From contig JAIOJX010000025.1 in NCBI GenBank assembly GCA_022376925.1, positions 7,905,141 through 7,969,140 of the forward strand: a DNA stretch of 64,000 bases. The letters run 5' to 3'. Origin of the DNA: Tragulus kanchil (Eukaryota; Chordata; Mammalia; Artiodactyla; Tragulidae). A program made the position numbers and the translations under genes. The notes under the pieces were generated by a model that was not told the origin of the DNA, ran no database searches, and saw only the letters and a program-made list of their open reading frames with translations. This document shows positions 51,301 through 63,200 of the stretch, piece after piece (positions within the stretch are counted from its first letter, which is position 1; every line of letters begins with the position of its first letter).

Positions 51301-54210
51301 ACTTCGTATAGGTTACACCAATCAAGCTAAAGGTCAAGCAATCATTCATGAGCGCGGAAACTAGGGGAACCAATTAGAAATTTTGACCATCAATTAACAA
51401 TTTAGATCACGCCCTGTCTCTTCCTGTAGGCGCCATCTTAGCTGCAAACATGTGCTTAAGCTTCTTTCACTCCCACGTCCCTTCCTGTAGGCGCCATCTT
51501 AGCTCCAAGCTGAAAACATGTGCTTAAGCTTCTTTATGTTTGCACGGATCCTCTTTCAATTCAGAGCCCCACATCTACCCCTTTTTTATTTTTAAAATTA
51601 AGAGACTCTTGTTGAGGCAAAGCATAGAGCTAAGTGACTTGCTTTTGTAACATGCTTATTGTTTGGTGTCTTGGGAGGATGTGGCAAACAAAGGAAGTGA
51701 GTAGAATAGTTGTTGTGCTGGCATAAAAGAATTCCAGATTGCAAATTTGCCAATTAGTTGACTATTTTGTAGTTTTTATTAGTAATTAGTATACTTGGGT
51801 ATAACTGACAGAATTTAAAGGGTCAAGTTGAGGACAGAGAAATGAGAAGTAGAATCATGCCTTAGAACTTTTTTCACAGACACTTTAAAAATCATGCCCT
51901 TGAAAAAGTATGACCCAGTATAATTTATTCTCTAGGTGATAATATTTGAGGGCAATGCATTAAAGATTAGAAAGGACAGTCTGTACGAAGGGTTCCATGG
52001 ACCACTTAAATAGATCGTAAAGATCAGATCCTTTCATTATTATATCTTTAGAGAATCTAAACTATTAACATGTTTGAAAACTTGCAAGCGCTCTGCTAAT
52101 ACCTGGGTAACAGAATTTGGTTGTCACAACAAGAAAATTGCCATCATGGATTTTGGTTGGTCCAACTCAAAGATGACAGGTACAGTGGGAAAGAACCCAG
52201 TTGATTTCCTACTCCTCATTTTGGGGATTCATGTCCAGTCCTAAGAATTTTAATGTTCCTTATTAATTCACCATGGCTCTGTAGTCTGTAAATTTATATA
52301 ATACTTTTTTTATTTTGTTCTTTTTCCCCATCATGCCTCTTTTATTTATATTTATTTTCATCGATCTTTTTTTTAAAATTTTTATTATACTGCATTTTAT
52401 TTTTTTAGAAAATTACCTTCATAGAATACATTTTCACATTAGAGAGTCCCACGGTGGGGAAAAAAACAACTTCTCACTTACAGTTTTATTATTTGTGGAC
52501 AGATTATTTTAGAACAAGTAAAATAAACACATTTGAGGATTAAGTCTTGGTTTAGAGTCTGTAACAATTTGAAACACCTATGAAGGGACCTCTTCCCTAT
52601 GAAACTTCTCTACATTCAGAAACTCTTCAGGCTCTTCTTCCTAGAAGTGAGAAATCAGTAATATGAAATATCAGCATTTCTAATTTTCAAATTTCCCCTA
52701 ACACATGTAACTATCAGTAACTGGTATCAACTAAACTCTTTCAATTCAGCCCCTTTTTTTATTTTAAAATTAAGAGACTCTTGTTGAGGCAAAGCATAGA
52801 GCTAAGTGACTTGCTTTTGTAACATGCTTATTGTTTGGTGTCTTGGGAGGATGTGGCAAACAAAGGAAGTGAGTAGAATAGTTGTTGTGCTGGCATAAAA
52901 GAATTCCAGATTGCAAATTTGCCAATTAGTTGACTATTTTGTAGTTTTTATTAGTAATTAGTATACTTGGGTATAACTGACAGAATTTAAAGGGTCAAGT
53001 TGAGGACAGAGAAATGAGAAGTAGAATCATGCCTTAGAACTTTTTTCACAGACACTTTAAAAATCATGCCCTTGAAAAAGTATGACCCAGTATAATTTAT
53101 TCTCTAGGTGATAATATTTGAGGGCAATGCATTAAAGATTAGAAAGGACAGTCTGTACGAAGGGTTCCATGGACCACTTAAATAGATCGTAAAGATCAGA
53201 TCCTTTCATTATTATATCTTTAGAGAATCTAAACTATTAACATGTTTGAAAACTTGCAAGCGCTCTGCTAATACCTGGGTAACAGAATTTGGTTGTCACA
53301 ACAAGAAAATTGCCATCATGGATTTTGGTTGGTCCAACTCAAAGATGACAGGTACAGTGGGAAAGAACCCAGTTGATTTCCTACTCCTCACTTTGGGGAT
53401 TCATGTCCAGTCCTAAGAATTTTAATGTTCCTTATTAATTCACCATGGCTCTGTAGTCTGTAAATTTATATAATACTTTTTTTATTTTGTTCTTTTTCCC
53501 CATCATGCCTCTTTTATTTATATTTATTTTCATCGATCTTTTTTTTAAAATTTTTATTATACTGCATTTTATTTTTTTAGAAAATTACCTTCATAGAATA
53601 CATTTTCACATTAGAGAGTCCCACGGTGGGAAAACAACAACTTCTCACTTACAGTTTTATTATTTGTGGACAGATTATTTTAGAACAAGTAAAATAAACA
53701 CATTTGAGGATTAAGTCTTGGTTTAGAGTCTGTAACAATTTGAAACACCTATGAAGGGACCTCTTCCCTATGAAACTTCTCTACATTCAGAAACTCTTCA
53801 GGCTCTTCTTCCTAGAAGTGAGAAATCAGTAATATGAAATATCAGCATTTCTAATTTTCAAATTTCCCCTAACACATGTAACTATCAGTAACTGGTATCA
53901 ACTAAACAGAAAGGGGAGGTTGACAAAAACTAAACACTGCCTAATTTTCTGCAGTCTTCATTTATGCATTAACAGTCTTTCCCTTTCTCCATCATCCTAG
54001 GACAAAAATAGATGTTTGATGAGATAGTGAGCATAATAAAGCTGAATTCCCTTTAAGAGTTTGATAAATTGAAAGGCAAAACCTCATATATAATGTTCAG
54101 ATATACTATGAGCCTTGTGAAAAGCAGAGACACCCTCATTGGCTCCCCAGAAAACAGAATTAAGTCTTACAATTTCTTGGATAGAATTCCTCTCAAATCT
54201 TTCTTCAAAG

Positions 54211-54243
<33 letters not shown>

Positions 54244-57200
54244 TATTTTTAATTGGAGGATAATTGCTTTACAATATTGTATCCGTTTTTGCCATAAATC
54301 AACACAAACCAGCCATAGGTATACATATGTCCCCTCTTTAACCTCCCTCCCACCTCACATGTCATCCCATCCCTCTAAGAAGTCACAGAGCACCGAGTCT
54401 GAGCTTCTTGCTTCATACAGAAAATTCTCACCAGCTATCTCTATATATGGAACATAGAAAGATGGTTCTGATGAACCTATTTGCAGGGCAGGAATGGAGA
54501 GGCAGACATAGAGAACAGACTTGTGAACCCAGTGGGAGAAGGAAAGGGTGGGATGAATAGAGTAGCCTTAAAATGCATTCATTATCATATACAAGATATA
54601 TTTTTAACAATTTGGATCATTTTGTAACCTTTGTGCTTAATTTCCTTCCTTCATCCTAGATCTATTTGATCTTTTTTTGAAAGTTATCAGTTTCCATAAA
54701 ATATTAGAAAATGGTATTTGAAATGCCAGTCAGTTTTTAAGTTTCAATACTATAAATAATAAATTTGAAGTCACTGAGTTTAAAAGGAGGTAAAATATCT
54801 TTTAGAGTTTTTTTTTTTTTTTAATTCTACAAATAATCAGGTGATTAGGAGAAGAGGTTTGTCTCACCAATGTTATTTCCTTCTTAGTGTTCTCTACATT
54901 CAGAAACTCTTCAGGCTCTTCTTCCTAAAGTCAGTAATATGAAATATCAGCATTTCTAATTTTCAAATTTCCCTAACACATGTAACTATCAGTAACTGCT
55001 ATCAACTAAACAGAAAGGGGAGGTTGACAAAAACTAAACACTGCCTAATTTTCTGCAGTCTTCATTTATGCATTAACAGTCTTTCCCTTTCTCCATCATC
55101 CTAGGACAAAAATAGATGTTTGATGAGATAGTGAGCATAATAAAGCTGAATTCCCTTTAAGAGTTTGATAAATTGAAAGGCAAAACCTCATATATAATGT
55201 TCAGATATACTATGAGCCTTGTGAAAAGCAGAGACACCCTCATTGGCTCCCCAGAAAACAGAATTAAGTCTTACAATTTCTTGGATAGAATTCCTCTCAA
55301 ATCTTTCTTCAAAGATTTTTTTTTTTTTTTTTTGTATTTTAAAAAAATATTTTTAATTGGAGGATAATTGCTTTACAATATTGTATCCGTTTTTGCCATA
55401 AATCAACACAAACCAGCCATAGGTATACATATGTCCCCTCTTTAACCTCCCTCCCACCTCACATGTCATCCCATCCCTCTAAGAAGTCACAGAGCACCGA
55501 GTCTGAGCTTCTTGCTTCATACAGAAAATTCTCACCAGCTATCTCTATATATGGAACATAGAAAGATGGTTCTGATGAACCTATTTGCAGGGCAGGAATG
55601 GAGAGGCAGACATAGAGAACAGACTTGTGAACCCAGTGGGAGAAGGAAAGGGTGGGATGAATAGAGTAGCCTTAAAATGCATTCATTATCATATACAAGA
55701 TATATTTTTAACAATTTGGATCATTTTGTAACCTTTGTGCTTAATTTCCTTCCTTCATCCTAGATCTATTTGATCTTTTTTTGAAAGTTATCAGTTTCCA
55801 TAAAATATTAGAAAATGGTATTTGAAATGCCAGTCAGTTTTTAAGTTTCAATACTATAAATAATAAATTTGAAGTCACTGAGTTTAAAAGGAGGTAAAAT
55901 ATCTTTTAGAGTTTTTTTTTTTTTTTAATTCTACAAATAATCAGGTGATTAGGAGAAGAGGTTTGTCTCACCAATGTTATTTCCTTCTTAGTGTGAGTTG
56001 AAATGGCATGACAGAGCAGAGGCAAGGAGGTGTACAATCAGTTGTCAAGGTATTAAGTCTAAAAGGTCAGAGCTTCCACAGCATAGCCACAGCTTTGCAG
56101 ATGCCCACATCATGATAGTTGAAATAACAAAGCACAGCAAAGATGAAAGCTGAGAGCACCAAGAGACCTGTCTTGACTGCTTTCTGCAAAGCATCCTTAT
56201 GAACATAGTCAGTAACAACTTGTCCAATGCCCCAGTGACTGTGGAGAGTGAGGGCTGCAGCCAGAGAGTAGTCCATCGCAGAGCAAGGATTCAAATAAGC
56301 AGCTGGAATTAGACCCAGGAGCAAAACACTGACAACCCGCTCACCAGTCCAGTGGAGAGATGCAGCCTTGGAACCAGCATGGTGGCTGGGGGATAGGTGA
56401 ATGTGCTGTGTTCCACACCATCCTGGGGCAGGTCGGTTCTGGAGAAATGCTGAGACAAGAACTAGTCTGACCACTGGAGTTTGGAGGAACAGAGCTCGCC
56501 CTCCTCTGGCGCCGCAGAGGACACTCAGCCTTCAGAGAGTCGCCATATCTCTCCGGAAGGCCGATCTTTTTATTCTTTGGCATACGTGGGGCCTCCCACT
56601 GCAGTGGCCTCTCTCACTGCAGAGCGCCGGCTCTGGGCACATGCACGCCAGAGAACTGGCTCATAATTGGACACACCGATCCAGCTGTTCCAAGGCATGT
56701 GGGATCTTCCAGGGCCAGGGATCAAACCAGTTGCACTGCAAGGCAGACTCTTTACCCACCGGACCACCAGGGAAGCCTGAATTTATATAATATTTTTTAA
56801 CTTGATTTTTAAAATTCTCTAGCTTTTTTGGGGATTGGAAGTTCTCAATGTTTTCTACCCTTTTTAAATTTACTAGTTCTTGCTTTCACTTGGCCTTAGT
56901 TATATTTCTCCAGTTTCAAAGGGTTTTCCTTGCAGTCAGGCATGCTTATATTTCCAAGGTAGTCTAGGGTTTTTTTTGTTGTTGTTCTCTTTTGTTCTGT
57001 TTTATAACTTTGACATTAAAGATAAATCAGGCAACGTGGGTTGTAGAAATATTATATTTGGGGAGAAAGAGTCTACTAAACATTTTAGGCTTTATTTTGT
57101 TTAATGTCTTTGTTATTTAAAATTGTTGATTTATTTAACCTCTTTTATAAAAAGCTAATGTTAGCTGATTAAGGCTAAGTAGTAGTAAATGCTTCACAAT

Positions 57201-60200
57201 TAAAGTCAGAAAATTCTCTAGATAGGTCCATGACCTCAGGAGACTGACCTTATGAGACTGAAATCACAGCAGTCATTTTTTCTCTCAGAAGATGATGCTT
57301 GTCAAAGTAACAAGGCTGACAAATCATGCCTGTAAACTAATGTTCTTAGTTATCAAAAAATCATTTTTAAAGTTTTTGTATTCTCAAAGTGCCATTGACT
57401 CATGATGACACAAATTGTTGTTGCATCCATAAATTATGAGTTTTAGGATTGGCCATGTATTGTTACTCAAATGAGGAAATCACATGCAGAATGTAAAGGT
57501 AAAATGGCAGTTAATTTATCTCTTTCTTTATTGAAGTATAGTTGATTTATGATATATTAGTGTCAGATATGTGCAGTTTAGTTCTTAAAATCATTAAGAA
57601 TAAAATATTGTGAGATATGGAGTAGATTATGCAAGTTATCTAAAATAGCCCTTTTTTTCCTTCAGATTAGAAACTGAAGCTGAGAGAGGCTAGTGATCCT
57701 ATTTATACTTAGATAATCACTTTTGGAAGAAAACATTGAGGTATAATACTTAATCACAAGATTAATTTTGTTAAAAATTATTGGGGGTGATCTTTGTGCA
57801 GGTGTAGTTCCAGATGGTACTTATGAAGTGTGTTCCAGGACTACAGGACAGGCAGCTGCTGGTAAGCTCACATTTGGTACTACTTTCACTGTATGGGTCA
57901 GGTAGAATTCTGCTTTTTTAATCTATTTATCTTGTCTTTGTATTAGAGGATCTTTTAAAACTTATCCTGTTATTCCCTAGTTTTTAAAAACTATTTTGCA
58001 ATAATATTAGTATCTTTTTATTTTATTCAATAATTAATTAGACATCATCATTGTACAAACATGACTACAAAATGCTTTGGGAAAGACAAAGATGAGTAAG
58101 ATACACTTTGTACGGCATGCTTATATTTCCAAGGTAGTCTAGGGTTTTTTTTGTTGTTGTTCTCTTTTGTTCTGTTTTATAACTTTGACATTAAAGATAA
58201 ATCAGGCAACGTGGGTTGTAGAAATATTATATTTGGGGAGAAAGAGTCTACTAAACATTTTAGGCTTTATTTTGTTTAATGTCTTTGTTATTTAAAATTG
58301 TTGATTTATTTAACCTCTTTTATAAAAAGCTAATGTTAGCTGATTAAGGCTAAGTAGTAGTAAATGCTTCACAATTAAAGTCAGAAAATTCTCTAGATAG
58401 GTCCATGACCTCAGGAGACTGACCTTATGAGACTGAAATCACAGCAGTCATTTTTTCTCTCAGAAGATGATGCTTGTCAAAGTAACAAGGCTGACAAATC
58501 ATGCCTGTAAACTAATGTTCTTAGTTATCAAAAAATCATTTTTAAAGTTTTTGTATTCTCAAAGTGCCATTGACTCATGATGACACAAATTGTTGTTGCA
58601 TCCATAAATTATGAGTTTTAGGATTGGCCATGTATTGTTACTCAAATGAGGAAATCACATGCAGAATGTAAAGGTAAAATGGCAGTTAATTTATCTCTTT
58701 CTTTATTGAAGTATAGTTGATTTATGATATATTAGTGTCAGATATGTGCAGTTTAGTTCTTAAAATCATTAAGAATAAAATATTGTGAGATATGGAGTAG
58801 ATTATGCAAGTTATCTAAAATAGCCCTTTTTTTCCTTCAGATTAGAAACTGAAGCTGAGAGAGGCTAGTGATCCTATTTATACTTAGATAATCACTTTTG
58901 GAAGAAAACATTGAGGTATAATACTTAATCACAAGATTAATTTTGTTAAAAATTATTGGGGGTGATCTTTGTGCAGGTGTAGTTCCAGATGGTACTTATG
59001 AAGTGTGTTCCAGGACTACAGGACAGGCAGCTGCTGGTAAGCTCACATTTGGTACTACTTTCACTGTATGGGTCAGGTAGAATTCTGCTTTTTTAATCTA
59101 TTTATCTTGTCTTTGTATTAGAGGATCTTTTAAAACTTATCCTGTTATTCCCTAGTTTTTAAAAACTATTTTGCAATAATATTAGTATCTTTTTATTTTA
59201 TTCAATAATTAATTAGACATCATCATTGTACAAACATGACTACAAAATGCTTTGGGAAAGACAAAGATGAGTAAGATACACTTTGTACTCTATAAGTTTA
59301 AATTCTAGTAGTGCATTTATGGCTCTGCAGTATGACTAAACTGTAATAAGTGGTGAGTTCAATAAAATACTGATATAAAATTTCAGTTGCTATTGAAATT
59401 TATAGGAGGGAGATAAAATTTCTAAATTACAAAGCATACTAGAATGAGAGAAAGCTTTATGGAAGAACTAGCATTTAAACAGGGATGTGAAAGATGGATC
59501 AAATTTTTTCTTAGGCAAAACCAGAAAATATGAATAGGGAGAATTCAAGCAGGGAAAAAATACCTGTAATGATGTCAAAACATGGGTTCTAGCTAGTGTT
59601 GTCCAAATTGGCTGGAATAGGTACTTGAAAATGAGATGGGACATATCTTAAGTCCCAGATTAAGATGACTAATCTGGGATCATACATATCTGTAGACAAC
59701 AAAATTCTGTAAAAGTAAAAAGTAAAAGAAAAATCAAAAAAGAAAAGTTTGGACTTGATCTGATGGATAATGAAAAAACCATTGAAGATTTTTAAGCAGG
59801 AAAGCAGATGTGACAGTATCAGAGGGATACTTTTCAGGGTTAGAGAGGTGAAAATCCAGGAAACTAGTTAGGAGATAACTGGAGCAGTGATAACCAGTCT
59901 TGGCTCTAAGATGACAGCATAGTATAAATTTTTATTGATTTGCTTGTATATCTCTATTTGCCTATAAAATTAGGTAAGCTAGAGATATTTATTTAAGAGC
60001 TCTTCAAATGTTGAGGGAAGGTAGGAACTGATTAAGATTAGTAGATTTCCTTTTTTCCTTACTATTCCCTCCTATCCTCCCAAACCTAGTCTCAGTGCCC
60101 ATCTTAAGTAAATTGTCTCAGAGAAGACCAAGGCCTTCAGTTCCCACTGACAGAACTGAAAAGGTTAGGAAATTTCTAGCAGTGATGTTAGAAGGCAAAA

Positions 60201-63200
60201 GGTAAACATACATACTGGGAAGAAGGTTGCATGAAAGTCTTCATCAGGACTCTTACTTTTAAGTGAAAACAGTACACTCAAACTGCTTAACCAAAAGCAG
60301 GAACTTATTAGAAAAACATTTGCAGATCACAGTTTGACTTAGAAATGGCTGTCTCCTTGAAAAAAAGGAACCAGGTCATTTAAGGATAGTCTAGAAACAA
60401 GAGTCCAGCTGTCAACAGGTTCTTTCTAGCTCTTTCCTTTGCTTCTCTCTGGCAGCTTCACTTTTTCCTAATGCTGACCTCCTTACACATGGCAGGAAAC
60501 ATGGCTGCCAGTAGCTCGTGAGCCTCATTTCCCTACACTCAGTTACTAGAGAGGGACCTTTCTTTTCTCAAGTTCAGGGAAGATCTTAGTTTTCCAATTT
60601 TGATCCTTTCATAGGCTGATTCTCTAATTAATTCTAATTAATGAGGCTAATGAGAGAGGGCCATCTCAACTCCTGCTATAGGTGTGGGAAGGTAGATGAG
60701 CTAAGGGACTTGGGGAGGAGGGGATTCCTAGGTCCTGTGGGGAAAGTAGAGTGCTGCAGGGGGAAAACAATAGTTATACACTAGGCTGTAGGCAAATCAG
60801 CCCCTTAGTGTACAGAGCTAACTGGGAGAGACATTAATCATTATCCAGGGCTGTCATCCATTTTATTCCTTGGATGTAGGATCTTATTAAAAAAGGGTTT
60901 AAAAGAGGAGGTGAAAACCATTGAAGATTTTTAAGCAGGAAAGCAGATGTGACAGTATCAGAGGGATACTTTTCAGGGTTAGAGGTGAAAATCCAGGAAA
61001 CTAGTTAGGAGATAACTGGAGCAGTGATAACCAGTCTTGGCTCTAAGATGACAGCATAGTATAAATTTTTATTGATTTGCTTGTATATCTCTATTTGCCT
61101 ATAAAATTAGGTAAGCTAGAGATATTTATTTAAGAGCTCTTCAAATGTTGAGGGAAGGTAGGAACTGATTAAGATTAGTAGATTTCCTTTTTTCCTTACT
61201 ATTCCCTCCTATCCTCCCAAACCTAGTCTCAGTGCCCATCTTAAGTAAATTGTCTCAGAGAAGACCAAGGCCTTCAGTTCCCACTGACAGAACTGAAAAG
61301 GTTAGGAAATTTCTAGCAGTGATGTTAGAAGGCAAAAGGTAAACATACATACTGGGAAGAAGGTTGCATGAAAGTCTTCATCAGGACTCTTACTTTTAAG
61401 TGAAAACAGTACACTCAAACTGCTTAACCAAAAGCAGGAACTTATTAGAAAAACATTTGCAGATCACAGTTTGACTTAGAAATGGCTGTCTCCTTGAAAA
61501 AAAGGAACCAGGTCATTTAAGGATAGTCTAGAAACAAGAGTCCAGCTGTCAACAGGTTCTTTCTAGCTCTTTCCTTTGCTTCTCTCTGGCAGCTTCACTT
61601 TTTCCTAATGCTGACCTCCTTACACATGGCAGGAAACATGGCTGCCAGTAGCTCGTGAGCCTCATTTCCCTACACTCAGTTACTAGAGAGGGACCTTTCT
61701 TTTCTCAAGTTCAGGGAAGATCTTAGTTTTCCAATTTTGATCCTTTCATAGGCTGATTCTCTAATTAATTCTAATTAATGAGGCTAATGAGAGAGGGCCA
61801 TCTCAACTCCTGCTATAGGTGTGGGAAGGTAGATGAGCTAAGGGACTTGGGGAGGAGGGGATTCCTAGGTCCTGTGGGGAAAGTAGAGTGCTGCAGGGGG
61901 AAAACAATAGTTATACACTAGGCTGTAGGCAAATCAGCCCCTTAGTGTACAGAGCTAACTGGGAGAGACATTAATCATTATCCAGGGCTGTCATCCATTT
62001 TATTCCTTGGATGTAGAATTATGTAAATTTCTATATTCAAGACTGACCAAAAGTGTCACTTCTTTATTTAAACAGAAAGTAGTAGTGCCGGAACTTGGAC
62101 ACTCAATGTATTGTGGAAAATGTGTGGGATTGATGTCCACATGGATCCTAACATTGGGAAAAGACTCAATGCTCTGGGCAACACCCTTACCACCCTGACA
62201 GGAGAGGAGGACATAGACGACATTGCCGATCTAAATTCAGTAAACATAGCTGACTTATCAGATGAGGATGAAGTTGACACCATGTCTCCCACTATCCATA
62301 CTGTAAGTAAACTCACTGTTAGACTTATTCAGGACTGACTTTTACTCAGAGAAAGGGATATTATTCAATCATTGTTTATTTATTATAGTGGCTAAATGTG
62401 AACGGAGGAAGAAAGTGGTGGTTCTTTGTCATTTATATAATACTATTTTTTAATCTCATAATATTGTCTTTTAATTGAATATTTTGTTTCATAATGATTG
62501 TCAACCAACTTGTGCCTTAACCTACAGATAACACATTAACAATAAAAACAAAGTGCCAAAAAAAAAAAAAAGCTAAGTGGAAGCAAATCTGTAGAACTAG
62601 AAAGTAGATTTGTGGTTATCTAGGGCTGGGAGAGTTTAGGGGGTTAGGAGAGGGGATAGAAAGAGACTGCTAATATATAAGGTTTTATTTGGGAGATGAA
62701 AATGATAATGGCCACATAGTTTTATGAATATACTAAACACAGCCAAAATTTAAATAGAGTTATGTCCCCCCCAGCTTCACTTTTCCTAATGCTGACCTCT
62801 AACGGGGAAACTGCCAGCTTTCAAAGAGAGGGACCTTTCTTTTCTCAAGTTCAGGGAAGATCTTAGTTTTCCAATTTTGATCCTTTCATAGGCTGATTCT
62901 CTAATTAATTCTAATTAATGAGGCTAATGAGAGAGGGCCATCTCAACTCCTGCTATAGGTGTGGGAAGGTAGATGAGCTAAGGGACTTGGGGAGGAGGGG
63001 ATTCCTAGGTCCTGTGGGGAAAGTAGAGTGCTGCAGGGGGAAAACAATAGTTATACACTAGGCTGTAGGCAAATCAGCCCCTTAGTGTACAGAGCTAACT
63101 GGGAGAGACATTAATCATTATCCAGGGCTGTCATCCATTTTATTCCTTGGATGTAGAATTATGTAAATTTCTATATTCAAGACTGACCAAAAGTGTCACT

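Larger units (their letters stand above)
51209..51631 (-). mobile_element. Retrocopied 3' end of an endogenous betaretrovirus-like transcript (U3-R plus poly(A))
   Basis: Read on the - strand, a short internal tail (51631-51591) leads to a polypurine tract (51590-51574, aaaaaaggggtaga), then an LTR start TGTGGGGCTCTG at 51573. The U3-R part runs to 51227; AATAAA lies at 51251-51246, 19 bases before a run of about 18 A (seen as T at 51209-51226). U5 is absent. The direct repeat aagtgacttgctttt at 51198-51212 and 51632-51646 marks the target site. This is the anatomy of a polyadenylated retroviral mRNA end put back by LINE machinery, not of a provirus or solo LTR. The class (ERV-K/BTLTR1-like) is judged from the LTR start and is less sure. 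There is no viral ORF. Confidence 0.82.
53777..55994. repeat. Tandem duplication 20 (53777-54889 / 54890-55994)
   Basis: Offset about 1113. It carries the inverted L1 twice within the SDHD 3' UTR. Confidence 0.93.
52371..56561 (-). pseudogene. SDHD: SDHD processed pseudogene (retrocopy), interrupted
   Basis: The coding part is 56546 down to 56067, 160 codons including stop, the full length of SDHD, the small membrane anchor of succinate dehydrogenase (complex II). Recognisable segments are [38 protein letters not shown] and [17 protein letters not shown]. Codon 5 is a TGA stop where tryptophan is usual, so it is non-functional as read. The 3' UTR runs left to an AATAAA plus A-rich end near 52371-52400. 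A 9-bp repeat, cgatctttt, at 52362-52370 and 56562-56570 looks like the target site duplication. The copy landed inside a SINE (52304-52370 and 56571-56779). The UTR was later hit by an L1, and two 1.1-kb duplications inflate it. Coding identity is certain; the UTR extent is inferred. Confidence 0.88.
52304..56779 (-). mobile_element. CHR-like SINE split by the SDHD retrocopy
   Basis: The SINE tail lies at 52304-52370 (poly-T, then ttccccatcatgcctctttt as in the copy at 41537) and the rest at 56571-56779, ending in the tRNA-like head ccaccagggaagcct. A 13-bp repeat, aatttatataata, at 52291-52303 and 56780-56792 is its target site duplication, which proves that the two pieces are one element. 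The head carries the reverse of the A-box tggtccggtgg. Confidence 0.8.
56939..59288. repeat. Tandem duplication 21 (56939-58113 / 58114-59288)
   Basis: Offset 1175 with a clean join (ctttgtac|ggcatgc). It carries exon M twice. Confidence 0.94.

Noticed and set aside
51227..51573. A solo LTR from recombination of a provirus
   Set aside because: Poly(A) after R, no U5, a polypurine tract upstream and long target repeats fit a retrotransposed mRNA end instead.
53487..53714. A phenylalanine-rich ORF
   Set aside because: It lies in the T-rich SINE tail and SDHD 3' UTR read on the wrong strand.
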